Notes: a model not told the origin generated them from the letters alone. 64,000 bases of DNA from Stictocephala bisonia (GCA_035578905.1 JAQJVL010000104.1:310001-374000); one strand, 5' to 3'; positions 1 to 31,998 are shown, counted from the first letter of the stretch. Numbers and translations are program-made.

Positions 1-897
1 AACAAGGACAACACTCCCAAATTAAAACTAAAGGAAGTATCAAGATTTGTGTCAACACTACTATTGTTAATGTAATTAATAGGTTCTATTGAAAGTAATT
101 AATTCATAATTTCAATCCGACTTTTAAATGTTCATATTTTTAAAGGTCAGATTAGAATGCTTAAAGTTGCTAAAATTATTACAGTTTTGACTTATTCATT
201 TATCATATTCTTTACTAAAATGTTCTTCAAGATTGCAATGGCGTCTTACAAGTCATATTAAAAAAAAACTAAAGCTAATTACAATGGTTTTGTCAGAGGT
301 TAAAAAGAAAGTTATTGTTTTGATGAGTAATCCATTATGTAAATGAAAAATGCCTTTTTTAAAGGGGTGAAGTTAGGACTGTAAAGTCCTCTCTAACACT
401 TAACCCCAAACACAAAATTATGTCTGTTAACAAGAAAGATTGTACAGAATGATTTGTAAAGTTAGTACTGCAGTCCAGTTTCAAAAAATTCCTTCAAGAA
501 TAATTCATTCAAGAATTAATTGTCTCTTCATTTGCTTTCCTTTGAATGTCTTCAGTGATTGTGGTAGGGTTATGGAGTTTCCTGCCGATATATGGAGTTG
601 TTCTAGGAATCAGATAAATAAAAATGAATCAGATATTATATTAATATTTCATATGATTGATGTTTTTAGGGTTGCAACCTAGATTTCATTAATGTTATTA
701 TATATTTGGTGCTCAACTGGCCATACTACTCTGTTAGCACAAATGGAGGGTGTCATGCACAACTAACGCTGTCATTCACGACGAGAAGAAAACCTCTCAA
801 CTACAACTTTTTTGATACCATATTAAAAACTTTCTGCACTTAAAGTTTGGTTATGAACTCCATGTGTTCACACAGAAACATGTATTTGTCCTATTTA
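1..897. other. Intergenic AT-rich sequence, no gene seen
   Basis: No ORF in this stretch has recognisable domains, and no exon with convincing splice sites was found. The one visible structure is an imperfect hairpin at 364-407, where GGGGTGAAGTTAGGACT faces AGTCCT/CTCTAAC/TTAACCCC around a GTAA loop. It may be the tip of an old inverted-repeat element, but no boundaries or target duplication can be defined. Confidence 0.5.
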
Positions 898-3195
898 TAG
901 TGCAGTCATTGAAGCATTATTGCTCAGAATTTTTTTACTATGAACCGAATTGCATACAATTTTGGAATTAGGTTCATCTTACCCTTAACTTCAAAAGTGA
1001 AGATGATTTGAACTCTGCAACCACCCTGGGGGTGGTTGCCACCCCTTCTCGGTGGTGAATTTTTTTTTTCAAAAAATAACCTTGGATATCGATAGAAGGC
1101 CTAATTGTAAGCACAAAATCATATATAAAGTTTTTCGAAAAATCCAATACTTTTCAAGTTATTGGCAATTGAAAATTCGCAATTTTTTCACATTTTTCAT
1201 CGGTTTTTTGCAAATATCTCCAAAAATATACGTTTTATCGAAAATTTTATAAAAACAAATTGTAGCCAGTAAAAAAATTAACAATTTAGTTTTTTATAAA
1301 GTATTCTAAGTGCAATATTAAGCTAGATATTAAAGATCAAAGCAGTTTTTTACTTTGTCTGAAATTTAATCGATGTGGTCAATGCCATCTAGCGGCGAGC
1401 AGATGCATTTTAAGCATTCTAATAAAAAATGATTTTGTAGTGCTTGAAATAAGCTTTGAGCACTATTAAAAGTCTTTTGAACGTAAAATAAGTGAGCTGT
1501 ATTGCAAATAAGAGGAGCATCTAATGTTTTTTCTTTTAAATCAATGGGTTTCATAAGTGCCATTTCCACCAAAATTAAAATTAATCGTATTCCGCCTAGA
1601 AATAACTTGACTATGAAGGTTTTGATAGATTGTATCAGTTTGGCTGCTTCAGGACACATATTTTTCAAAAAAGTCACAATTAAAAAAAAACAACAAAAAA
1701 TTTCAAATTTTTAAAAAACCACATTTTTTTCATAATATCTCAAAAATGACGACAGATACGTATAAAAATGTAGGAATAAAAGATTTAGGTATACTTTTGA
1801 CAAACAATTTGGTTTTTTGTTTTTTCTGTCAAACAAAAATTGACGGAGATATGATTGTTTAAATAGCGCGTGGCAGCGCAATCACAGCCTCTCTTAAGCC
1901 CTTTAACCCTTCACCGTTTTAGAAAAAGGTTTTTTACTATATATTGCAATAAAGGATGTTGTAGCTCTCTTAATTACCTTTACAATGGTTTTTTATAAAT
2001 TGTGATAGCATGAAAATTGAAGGAGTTATGGTCCGAAAACTTATCATATTTTTTTCTACATAGTAACTGAAAATTTCGGAGTGTGAATATTTGGAGCAAT
2101 GTGAAAGTACGCAGTATAATAGAGACCCAAAACTATTGTAATGTGTAATATACTATAATTCATACAATTTAATTAAGAAAATTAAAATTGACCTTACTTC
2201 ATAGGGTGAAGAGAGTTTAAAAGCATCTTCAAAAGAATACTTGTGGAAGCGATTTTTTTCCAATAGCTTTTCACTAATTGCGTATCTGTATTTGAAAAAA
2301 TGCGCTATGAAAGTTTTCTCAGAGCTGCTAAGAAAAACACTGCCGTAAAATTATCATCCTTAGTTCCAACCGTTGGTGCCATAAATGAACATACTAAGAG
2401 GGTTTATCTTCAAACCCAGATTTGGCTTGGCAACAAAAACATTCATCCAACGGATTGGGGGTGGGTCATGAATGACGGTTTATTAAATCCACTTAAGTCT
2501 GTAGATCCACCCGCACCACAAGAACTCCTGAAAATGATTTTTTGCAACTGCAAAAACGGATGTGGAGCGTCTTGCGGATGCAGAAAAGTTGGTCTATTTT
2601 GTAATAGTACCTGTGGAACGTGCAGTGGAGATAACTGCCAAAATAGCCCTCCAATTCAGCCAGAAGATGTTGAATGTGACAGCGACTCCGATATTGAGTC
2701 ATGAATAATAATATTATATTTTAATAATAATAGTACAATTTTATATAATTTGTTAAAATTTTATTCAATAAATGGCAATTTTTTACTCTAAATTAAATTA
2801 TTTTTGAATATAAAATATTACTTACTCTATACTTACATCTTTTTATGTCATACCAAAGTATTTTTTTGTGATTTTTTCAATTTAGGGGTTGTTTGCAAGG
2901 GTCGTAAGATTTTCAAGGGGTTGAAAATGATTTTAATATGAGGTAATTGTGTTAGAAAACACTTTACAATTTCACCACTTACTATTAGACATGTTTTCTA
3001 GCGATACAATGGCTCAATGTCAATTTTTCCATTAAGGGGTTGTTTACACCCCTTAAAAATAATAGGCGGAGTCCAGATCATTTTCATTATGAAGTTAAGG
3101 TTAAGATGAGCCTAATTCCAAAATTTCATGCAAATCGGTTCACAGTAAAAAAATTCTGAGGTAAGACCGTATTTTTCGCTTCAATGACTGCACTA
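898..3195 (+). mobile_element. TIR DNA transposon carrying a CXC-type Cys-rich ORF
   Basis: The two ends are long imperfect inverted repeats. The left end (898-1000) starts TAGTGCAGTCATTGAAG, and the right end (about 3075-3195) is its reverse complement, with similarity reaching past 100 bp through the GGAATTAGG(T/C)TCATCTTA segment. Flanks are TTA at 895-897 and TTA at 3196-3198, so a 3-bp target duplication is likely. The interior holds subterminal G/C-rich motifs and one short coding remnant (2300-2704). Superfamily is unclear: a TTA duplication suits PIF/Harbinger, but the terminal sequence and Cys-rich protein are not the usual Harbinger pair. The copy is decayed, with most of the interior non-coding. 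Confidence 0.7.
2300..2704 (+). pseudogene. C-terminal fragment of a transposon-linked Cys-rich (CXC-like) protein
   Basis: The 134-residue reading frame ends in a cysteine cluster with the pattern CNCKxGCGxxCGCRKxGLxCxxxCGxC at about residues 81-108, followed by an acidic tail. This resembles the Tesmin/TSO1-type CXC metal-binding module, and similar proteins recur in many insect genomes in multicopy, transposon-like contexts. Upstream of the ATG the same frame can be read for only about ten codons (VFEK before M), so this is the tail of a longer protein whose 5' part has decayed. It lies inside the TIR element 898-3195, which supports a mobile origin. Molecular function is unknown; metal or DNA binding is inferred only from the Cys pattern. 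Confidence 0.55.
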
Positions 3196-4447
3196 TTACA
3201 AATATGTCTTAAGAAAATACCTTTCTAACAAACATAGAGCCAAAACCAAGGTTGGTTTTATAAACATTCCAATTTGGAGTGCTCACTTTGAACTTCAGCT
3301 ATGGTTAAGGTTATCAACTTAAATTGTGTTTGAACTAAATTTCCTCTAGGTTTTGCTAGGATTTAAGCCATAAGTACTTTATATGTTTTTATTTTAATAT
3401 TATCATATTTCAAGTACGGTAGCCTATTATCATAAAGTATTTTTAGTTACATCCCCAATATTTTTTGGGGATGTCATTAGTACTATAGTGTGTATATAGT
3501 ACTAAACATTATATTGGTATTATATACACACATAAATAATCATATAACACTACCACATACATGCATATCAATGCAAACACTCATAATCACATATGCACAC
3601 ATACATATATACTGCATATGCTCAAGCGTGTATGTCCATATACTCATACGCCTATTTCCTGCCAACCACTCTTGTCAGTCCTATCAGTTCTGTTTTACAC
3701 ATAACAATTTGACTAGCATATATTAATATACACTATTTCCCTTTTAAATAATACATGGTTGATGGATCCTTATATTACATATTCGTACATTACTGACCTC
3801 TTCATTTATGGATAATTAAGATGTGAGCTAGAATAATGGTTGCAGGAATTTATGGCAAGAAATAAAAGGTTATGTTCCCTATTAGCTATGATCCTTGTAT
3901 ACTTAGTCTGTTGAAGGCATATAATCTTAAGAAATGTCTCTTGTATTCTAAAAGACGTACATTGTTTTTATGGCTTTTATTCTATTAAGGCTTCATAACA
4001 AAGCAAAATACTGACAAAATATGCAGACATTTTGCAGTTTCAAGTATATATGTGTGTGGTTTGAATATTTGAGTATGAATTACACTTATATCTAATTTAT
4101 GTTGAAATGTGCAAGTCAAGTGCAATTACATTACTTGAAATTACACATTCAACTTTTTGGTTGTTGTTAATAAATTATTGGTAATGTTGAATAGATGCAA
4201 ACAACTGTATTTTTGATAATTGTAGTCGGGTATTAAATTTCATCATGACTTCTCATCCTCCTCAGATCTTGTCTGGTGATGGGCCATGTATCAAATCAAG
4301 TACAAAAGTAATGGCCCTAATGCTCCCCAATTAAATTATAGTGGTTATATTTTTAGATACTGTTTTGTCTATTATGATTGAAACATCAAGCAAAGTTCAT
4401 TAAATGGTAATCAATTTAATAACACTACTTATCTTGTGTATTAATAG
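3196..4447. other. Region upstream of Rpt6 coding start; no gene recognised
   Basis: This holds AT-rich sequence with a perfect 8-bp hairpin (ACATCCCC / GGGGATGT, about 3450-3475) and a CA/TA-rich simple-sequence patch around 3520-3640. The 5' UTR and promoter of Rpt6 probably lie here or farther left, because an AG acceptor-like site (4446-4447) sits directly before the first recognised ATG. No specific promoter element could be identified with confidence. Confidence 0.4.
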
Positions 4448-24540
<20,093 letters not shown>

Positions 24541-26000
24541 ATTTAATTTTGTGTTGCTACATATTACTATCGATTATTGTTTTAATTTCAATTAAAGATT
24601 TTCTTTTCATATAACTATTCTTATATTATGGTAGCCTATGCATTACCATTGAATTGTTTTTCTTATTTTTTCCTAAATCCTATTTTACTAAATTAAACAA
24701 CAACGTAGTGTAATATTAAAATTATATTCTGACCACTTACCCAACCTGTAATGTGAACCATTATTCTGGTGAAGAAGAAACTTAATATCTATATAGAACA
24801 TAAAATAACAAATAAATGTTCTGGCATATAAATCATGACATATGAAATGCTAAGTTAGCATTAGCAAACAGTTAAATTATAATCAACAAACCATGTAAGT
24901 TAAAACACATGTTCACGATTGCTCCAGAGAAAATGGATTTATTTATTTTAGTTATTGTTTGGTAAGTAAAAATATTTATTGAAGTTATTGTTTAGTTATT
25001 TGTTAAGTTAGTAATCAATGTAGTTTTTTTGTCTAGGAAGATAGTAATATGGATTATAGTTGTACTAGGAGGATGAGAGCTTTAGCACTGTATGTGCTAC
25101 AATACGCATGCAGTGGTAATGACTAGGGGTGTGCGAGTACTCGAAACTTCGAGTATTTTACCACTCGAACTCGGCTAAAAGCTTCCGAAACTACTCGAAG
25201 TTTGATCGAGTAGATGTATTTCACGAAATATCAGATTTACATCTTAATTTAATTTAAGAGTAAACAGTTTTATAAGTTATGAATAAAAAAAGTGCGCTTC
25301 CTTGTGTTTTATTTTACCCTTAATCATACGTTATCAGTTTGGTACGCGTAATTGTGAACTAAACAATATGCCTAAGAATAGCTAGTACATGACGAATGTC
25401 AAATGAACTAGTCGACGTAGTGAACGAGCTCGTTCACTATGATTTGAACTAGTTCAATTCAAAGTGAACAACAGAGCTGGGAAGGTAGCGATCACTGTAA
25501 ATAGTTACCGTAGTAGCGATCACACAATCATGTTGGTTGTCAAGTCTACTAGTAACTTGTAACCTAACCTAAAATAGCGTGAATAAAACAGAAGTGTGTC
25601 TTTATGACCCATGAAAGGGGAGGGGAGATTCGGTTCAAGATGCTCAAAAAGACCTGTTACCGATACAAATCTAATGGTCTGTACGCCATGGAAATAATAC
25701 ATATTTTCGTTCATATCAATAATACCGTTCAATCAAAAGGGTCCCGAGAACGGGTCGCTTTTCATCCCAAGAATCAAACCTCCCATCTTTTCTAGGCAAA
25801 AGTTCATCTCGGTTGTAGTATACGTACGTGCAAAGAACCATTCAGCTCCTTTTCGGAACTGAAATTATCATTGTATATTTCTTGTGAGCTGATTTAGGTC
25901 TATTTTGTTTTTTAATCAGCAGGGAATAGTCCAATGATTTGACGTAAGAAAATACTGTATCATATCAACTTAATGTAGCTGTATTATGTTAACAGAGCAT
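24541..26000. other. Region downstream of Rpt6; no gene recognised
   Basis: The Rpt6 3' UTR runs to just past ATTAAA at 24591-24596. Beyond it no gene is visible. From about 25130 the sequence is rich in short inverted motifs (GAGTACTCGAAACTTCGAGTA, shown here only in part as ACTCGAAACTTCGAGT) and a perfect 18-bp palindrome GTGAACGAGCTCGTTCAC at about 25420-25437. These suggest terminal regions of non-autonomous DNA transposons, without clear boundaries. Confidence 0.4.
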
Positions 26001-26608
26001 AGTGTAATTGTAATAAGCATATATAGATCACCAAATGGTGATATTCAAACATTTTTTCAACTTTTTGAAACTGACTTGAGGAAGGTTACTAGGAATAGGG
26101 TGCGGGTGGTTGTGTGTGGTGACTAATATTGAAATGGCTAACATTAACAATCGTGCAAGTGTAGATTTTCTTAATATTTTAAGATCTTTAAACCTGACTT
26201 GCACAAATAAGAGTCCTACTCCCATAGATTCCTGAAATGACAACATCTTGGTTAACTTTTCTCATTTAATGTGTGAAATCAAGTTACTTCCTGGTTCTAT
26301 TGCGGGTCATGAGCCAATATTTCTCAAATTAAAAGTCTTGCCTATAAATGCAAATTTTGTAAATAATCGAGTCACACATAATATTTATTTTCGGAAACAA
26401 ACCGAAGCAATAATTTTGAACTTTGCTGATATTTTGGCTGAGCAAGTTTGGGATGTCTTTTCTGAGTATGAGTTTGGCCAAATCAGCCTAGAGACTTTAT
26501 GTCAGGAGTTCTTTGAGAAAATTGTTGACCTATGGCATTTTTGCTCACCTGTTATTGCCAAGTCAAACCGTGTTCGTGTTATAAACAAATGTACATTTTT
26601 TGGTTTTA
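26001..26608 (+). pseudogene. LINE endonuclease fragment, 3'-cut by a Helitron
   Basis: Frames on the + strand read ISIYRSPNGDIQTFFQLF, then VVVCGD with a 2-nt loss at the GDFN box, then NIEMANINNRASVDFLNIL and, after another break, DNILVNFSHL and GHEPIFL. This is the second half of a LINE EEP domain and the start of the linker to reverse transcriptase. The element stops exactly where the Helitron begins (26609), and no reverse transcriptase follows. Confidence 0.65.
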
Positions 26609-26991
26609 TCTATATATATTATAATTTCTAAAGTACTTTTTTTGTCGGTACGCCATAACATCCTTAATTCTTCACCAATTTTCATAAATGAGGTGTCATT
26701 TTAAAGCTTTTTTTACCCACTACTTGATGAAAATATACAAATCTCTCATTTTCCAATATTTTTTTGGAAAAACGACCTATTATATCATTCTGCAAGTAAT
26801 TTAAACTTGAAATGTTTATTTACATTATTCGATCATGTATATTCGATTATGTAACATGTGAATTAAATAAATCAAAACAAACATTAGGGTAAATTGCACT
26901 CTAACTATGCGTTACCTACTATACTGTGTGCACTTTAATTAAGAGGGATTTAAAGAGAATACAGTGCGAATGCTTCGCACGGGTCGGCTAG
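26609..26991 (+). mobile_element. Small non-autonomous Helitron, 383 bp
   Basis: It starts TCTATATATATTATAATTTC, the 5' TC terminus typical of insect Helitrons, preceded by A. It ends with a hairpin GTGCGAATGCTTCGCAC followed by GGGTCGGCTAG and a flanking T (26992). A perfect hairpin about 10 nt before a CTRR end, with insertion between A and T and no target duplication, is diagnostic. There is no coding capacity. Confidence 0.85.
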
Positions 26992-27460
26992 TATATATAT
27001 ATATATATATACAAAAGTCAAGATTATTACATTAAATTTAACAAAACTTTGTAAAAAAAACCTATACAAATACAATATACAAAAAAATTAAAATAGACAA
27101 ATACAATTCAATATACAAATTGGCTAGAACAATAAAATTAGATACAAAACAGTTAAAGATAAATTAATGTAAGACTGCATAATAGTAATAATGTTAACAT
27201 ATAATCTAGGTCATAATTCTAAAACTACTTATGGCTTTCCCAATTTACAGTTTTAAAAAAATCATCAATTTTATATTGACATTCATCCAGCAGAACATCC
27301 TTGATTGGGTTCCATATATTGCATCTAAACTCATGAAAGGAAGCTCTAAATACATATTTATTTAGAGCTAACCGTCTCTGTTTGACTATTTGTTTGTTTT
27401 GAATGTATACTTTATAGAATTCTATTTCTAAGTTATATATTTTATATCACGTCTTCACTT
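26992..27460. other. AT-rich spacer
   Basis: A short (TA)n run directly follows the Helitron end. The rest, around 27230-27440, resembles decayed minus-strand LINE tail sequence (short frames with no clear domain). No feature can be assigned with confidence. Confidence 0.3.
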
Positions 27461-28263
27461 TAGAGATGGTCAACATTTCACGAAACGGTTGTTTTGCAGC
27501 CTGCAGCGGTTGCGGGAACCCCCCAGTTGCAGCTGAAACTTGGTTTTGGTTGTCAACTAACAACTGGAGCTGAGATGCCATGTGCGCGCGGATGAGTGAA
27601 GAGGCAACGACCGCGTGGCGTTGCGGCTTGCAACGGTTGAGGGAAACCCTAGTTGCAGCTGAAACTTGGATTTAGTTGTCAACTCACAACTGGAACTGAA
27701 ACGACGTCTGCCGTATGCGCGCTTAAGTGTGGCCAGCTGCAGCAGTCGACTGAAAACTGTCCGATAGGCGCATTTACGTATCATCCTTCTGCAACCTATC
27801 AGCTCTACTGTGTTCAGTGTTTTACCTCGCTTTTTAAATAGTTCTGATCTGTTAACGTTATTGTAATCTGCATTAAAATAAATAACTACTAGTAGTTGTA
27901 ATTTAATTTCTATGCACTTGTTAAGGTGTCCATTGCTTAAGAGATTGTAATAAAAATATAACATAATAATAAATAACTTAACTAATTCATTTCACTCCTT
28001 AATGAAAAAAAAAAAAAAAAAAAAACAAATACTGTTTGTATTGATTACACAACATTGTTAACAGTAATGTTAAATAAATATGTCAACGCAACGTAATAAT
28101 TACCGTGATTTGACCTTAGCGTTTCAGCTGCAACGCAACGAGACAAACTGTCAACTACCATCAATTGGAAATTGGCTGTCGCAGCGCAATTCCAACAGGC
28201 GAAACCGTTGTCCGCCTGCCACTGCAGCCGTTGCGGGAAATCGACAACGTGTATGCCATCTCC
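27461..28263. mobile_element. hAT-like non-autonomous element with internal repeats
   Basis: The left end TAGAGATGGTCAAC and right end (minus strand) GGAGATGGCATAC form an imperfect TIR, followed inward by matching CAGC(C/G)GTTGCGGGA segments. The flanks CACGTCTT and CACGTCCT are a 7/8 candidate target duplication, slightly offset at the left. The AGTTGCAGCTGAAACTTGG segment occurs twice (about 27520 and 27650), each with TTGTCAACT and ACAACTGG following. A 20-odd A run lies near 28005. It is GC-richer than its surroundings and non-coding. Confidence 0.55.
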
Positions 28264-29166
28264 ACGTCCTGATTTTTTTTTAACTCCAACTCAATGACTA
28301 AAAATATATATATATCGTTCAGTTGTTAGTTTTAGAAAAGGCCATTAAACTTTACAGGTTTCCTAACCTGTATCATCGACCTTCTTTTATACCTTATATA
28401 TTATACGGTATAATAAGGTCTATGCCTGTATAGTCTAATGTTTCATACCTAATAATTAGATTTAATTCATACCTAATAATACAGGGTGATTCATAACGTT
28501 CTCCCACCACTTCAACAGCGCATTCTACTACCAAAAATAAATAAAACATGTTATATAAACATAGATCTGAGAACTCTTCGTTAGTGAATTACAGCCAGGC
28601 AAACATTTCGTTAAGAATAAAGAGTGAAATAACACTGTACACAGCTTATGGAAAGATAAATTCGGCGGAAATATCATGATTTGTAATGTATTTTTACATG
28701 AGAAAACTAAATAAATAAGTTTCAGAACTGTATATTTAGTAGTTTTTTACGTAATTTGGGGTTAAATGCAAGAAATTGGACAAGAAGCTCCGTTTTTTAC
28801 GTTTAGTGTACAATAACTTTGTTAAAAGAGTAATAAACTCATAAACATTTTGTACATAATCTATAGAGAATTTAATTCTGAGAAGATTTATGCAATCTAA
28901 ATAAAATACAACACATGAATAAGTACAAAATGTTAATTTCATAGTAATTGCTAGGAAAGAATTGTATGAAGATAATAATCTTAATGCTTGTGTCCAATAA
29001 ATGTGTTTTTATTATTAAAGTAAAAATAGTATAAAGAAATAAATAACATTTTAGCAAATAAATAATTAATTTTCCTTTACTGTCTACTATGCAACATAAT
29101 ATACAGTATTAATTTTAATTCTTAAGTTTGTAACACTTAAATAACAGCTGATCAACAATGCTTTCT
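28264..29166. other. Spacer with a CAGGGTGATTCATAACG transposon-like end
   Basis: No gene seen. At about 28483 the sequence CAGGGTGATTCATAACG after TA looks like a Tc1/mariner-like terminus, but its partner was not located. The hairpin CCTTATA...TATAAGG near 28400 is the only other structure. Minus-strand frames here are AT-rich noise. Confidence 0.35.
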
Positions 29167-29307
29167 AATTGTCATTTTTCTTTTTTTTTTTTTTATAACA
29201 TTTATTTAATATTTACAATCTATTCAATAATGAACAATAAGTAAATTCGATCTATTTTAAATAACAATGGTTGATTACCTTCCAAAGACTGTAAACAACA
29301 TAATGGA

Positions 29308-31998
29308 TTAAAAACGTTCACTTAAACTAAGGAAGTCATGCCTTTTTAGTCTATAAATGTGTTGACTATTGTCCAACAAATTCACAGCAAGATGGTTTTC
29401 ATGTGCTTCAAGCTTCTGTAGGTAACGTAAACTAAACTTTGAGATTTCATCTTGCACATAGTCAATTCTTGTGTCTTTGTGGATTACTGCATTCCTAACA
29501 TACCATGGAGCTTGCACTATAGTTCGCAGTACCTTTGACTGGAAACGTTGAATAATGTTCAGATTTGATAATGATGCTGTCCTCCACAACTGTATGCCAT
29601 ATGTCCACACTGGCTTCAAGACAACTTTGTACAGTAATAGTTTATTTTCAGTGGAGAGGTGGGATCTTTTTCCAAAAAGCCAATACATTTTAGAAAATTT
29701 TGTATTTAGTTGCAATCGTTTATTCCAGATATGGCTCTGCCATGTCAGTCGCCTATCTAAGTAAATTCCTAGATATTTAACATCATTTCGTTGAGTTAGT
29801 AGAGTGTTGTTTAAGGAAACATTTGGACAGTTTTCCGAATTAAGCGTAAATGTAATGTGTATAGATTTACTCTCGTTTACTTGTATTCTCCAACGTTTTA
29901 CCCAATCTGTCATTGAATTTAAAACATCTTGCAAGATCTGAGAAGCTGTAAAAGGGTTCCGATGAGAAGCAAGGACTGCAGTATCATCTGCAAATGTTGC
30001 AGTTAGAGTTTCTTGGTGAGTTGGAATATCAGCTGTGAATATTGTGTACAATAAAGGGCCCAATACACTACCCTGTGGAACTCCAGATTCAATTAATTTT
30101 AGATTTGAATAACAATTTTGAAATTTTATTCTAAAGTATCGTTGGGATAGGTAAGATTTTATTAGATTGTAGAAATTATGAGGTAGAAGTAATTTAATTT
30201 TGAACAACAGTCCATCATGCCAGACTTTATCAAAAGCCTGGCTTATATCGAGAAATGCTGCTGAGCAAAATTCCTTTTTTTCTAAGGTTTGCCTGATTTT
30301 ATCAACAACTCGATGCACCTGTTCAATTGTTGAATGGTTAGGTCGAAATCCGAACTGATGATTTGGAAGTAAATTTAGCTCAGTTAATAATGGATTTAAT
30401 CGTTTCAAAAACAATTTTTCAAACAGTTTTGATGGAACCGGTAGGAGACTTATCGGTCTGTATGAAGTAACCTGATGAGGTGGTTTACCAGGTTTCAGAA
30501 TAACAATAATGTCAGCTACCTTCCACTGAGATGGAATGTACTCGAGTCTCAACATGGCGTTGAACAATATAGTAAGGAAAACAATCGCTTTCCTAGGGAG
30601 CTCTTTTAGCACCTTTCCTGTAATAAGGTCATAGCCAGGAGATTTTTTAGCAGGAAGTCCTTCGATTGCTCCCTTTACTTCTGATGGTTTGAATGAGGTT
30701 ATTGGCATTTCAAGTTGATTAGGTGAGTCCAGAAATTCTTTAACATTTGGACCAATGTCATTACATCTGTTTACAGGATTAGGTTTGAATACATTTGAAA
30801 AATGGTTAGCAAACAAGTCTGCCTTTTCCATGCTACTTTTAGCCCAAGAACCGTCAGGCTTGGAAATAGGAGGGATTGGGACTTGTGGCTGCGTCATCCT
30901 TTTCGTCACTTTCCATAATGAGTAATCAGTCGCCTCAGTGGGAGAAAGGGTTGATGTGAATTCCTGAAACCAAACATTGTTTATATCATGCAACATTCTT
31001 TTCAGCTGTTGGGAGGCCCGGTTGAAGTTTGTCTTATCAACAGCATTTCTTGAATGTTGCCAGATTCTTCGCAAGCGACGTTTCTCAGCAATCTTTTGTT
31101 TTATGTAAAACGGATAGTTAATTTGTTTAATAGTTTCACTACGCAGTTCCGGAGTTGATTTCCAAGCAGAAGCCTGAACGGAAGAAGTGCATATTTCAAC
31201 TGCATTATCTATGTCTCCTCCGGTTTTTAAGGGAATGGTCAGATTTAAGGTATTGTTCAACAACTCTCGAAATTGATCCCAATTAGTATTTTTGTTTGAC
31301 AGTGTAGGAGGTTTTTCCTTTAACATAATAGACGAGCTTATAGTCAGTATCAAAGGTGAATGATCAGATGAAAGATCAAGAGTTGAGGTGATATCCACGT
31401 AATTTTGAGAAATCCCTTTGGTTACAAAAAAGTCAAGCAGGTATGGGATTTTATTTACATCTGTTGGCCAATAATTAGGATGCCCAGTTGATAAATAATG
31501 TAAATTATTATTATCTATACATTTTAGCAGATTTCTTCCCCGAGGATTTACTAGTCTTGATCCCCACATTACATGTTTAGCATTGTAGTCACCTCCTGCC
31601 AGGAAGCGAGGACCAAGTGAGCTGAAAAACTGATTGAATCGCTGGTCTGAGATGTTAAATCTGGGCGGACAGTAAAGGGAAGAAATCGTCAAAGGACCCA
31701 TCCAATCTTCAACCACAACACTGGTAGCTTGAAAATCATTGTGCTGAAATTTTGTAATTTCATGATGTTTGATATTAGTTTTAATTAAAACAGCACTTCC
31801 CCCATGAGCGGTATTGTCGGGGTGGTTGGTGCTATAAATAGAAAAATTTGGAATTTTAAAGTAATTTAAGGCAGTAAAATGTGTTTCAGTTATTAGCATT
31901 ATATCAATTTTATGCATTGAAATAAAAATCTTAATATCCTGGCTATGTTGGGCCAAGCCGTTGGCATTCCAAAGACCAATCCTATAGAAGTTAGTCAT
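29308..31998 (-). CDS. Jockey-type ORF2: endonuclease / reverse transcriptase, intact
   Basis: This uninterrupted 896-residue frame carries an EEP endonuclease (about 1-220) with LWNANGL at the N-terminus, LITETHF (metal Glu), GGDYNAKHVMWGS and SSDHSPLIL. After a linker, reverse transcriptase motifs run from about 480 to 760: SYRPISLLP, FGFRPNHST, LDISQAFDKVWH, GVPQGSVLGPLLY and the catalytic FADDTAVL. No RNase H is seen. Start choice: the ATG overlaps the ORF1 stop as ATGA (31998-31995), typical of termination-reinitiation in two-ORF LINEs. The product would nick the target and copy the element RNA there. Confidence 0.95.
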   Translation of the reverse strand: MTNFYRIGLWNANGLAQHSQDIKIFISMHKIDIMLITETHFTALNYFKIPNFSIYSTNHPDNTAHGGSAVLIKTNIKHHEITKFQHNDFQATSVVVEDWMGPLTISSLYCPPRFNISDQRFNQFFSSLGPRFLAGGDYNAKHVMWGSRLVNPRGRNLLKCIDNNNLHYLSTGHPNYWPTDVNKIPYLLDFFVTKGISQNYVDITSTLDLSSDHSPLILTISSSIMLKEKPPTLSNKNTNWDQFRELLNNTLNLTIPLKTGGDIDNAVEICTSSVQASAWKSTPELRSETIKQINYPFYIKQKIAEKRRLRRIWQHSRNAVDKTNFNRASQQLKRMLHDINNVWFQEFTSTLSPTEATDYSLWKVTKRMTQPQVPIPPISKPDGSWAKSSMEKADLFANHFSNVFKPNPVNRCNDIGPNVKEFLDSPNQLEMPITSFKPSEVKGAIEGLPAKKSPGYDLITGKVLKELPRKAIVFLTILFNAMLRLEYIPSQWKVADIIVILKPGKPPHQVTSYRPISLLPVPSKLFEKLFLKRLNPLLTELNLLPNHQFGFRPNHSTIEQVHRVVDKIRQTLEKKEFCSAAFLDISQAFDKVWHDGLLFKIKLLLPHNFYNLIKSYLSQRYFRIKFQNCYSNLKLIESGVPQGSVLGPLLYTIFTADIPTHQETLTATFADDTAVLASHRNPFTASQILQDVLNSMTDWVKRWRIQVNESKSIHITFTLNSENCPNVSLNNTLLTQRNDVKYLGIYLDRRLTWQSHIWNKRLQLNTKFSKMYWLFGKRSHLSTENKLLLYKVVLKPVWTYGIQLWRTASLSNLNIIQRFQSKVLRTIVQAPWYVRNAVIHKDTRIDYVQDEISKFSLRYLQKLEAHENHLAVNLLDNSQHIYRLKRHDFLSLSERF

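Noticed and set aside
1366..1714. Opposed frames of 103 and 70 codons in the 898-3195 element
   Set aside because: No recognisable domain, low complexity at the ends, and mutual overlap; treated as chance frames in a decayed transposon.
3520..3640. CA/TA-rich stretch as a coding frame
   Set aside because: The frame of 78 codons is dominated by His/Ile/Tyr from simple sequence and has no homology-like motif.
25560..25575. Telomere-like CCTAACCTAA
   Set aside because: Only two units; chance occurrence in AT-rich DNA.
27557..28283. Frames of 60-135 codons in the hAT-like element
   Set aside because: They coincide with internal repeats and carry no family motif; judged non-coding.
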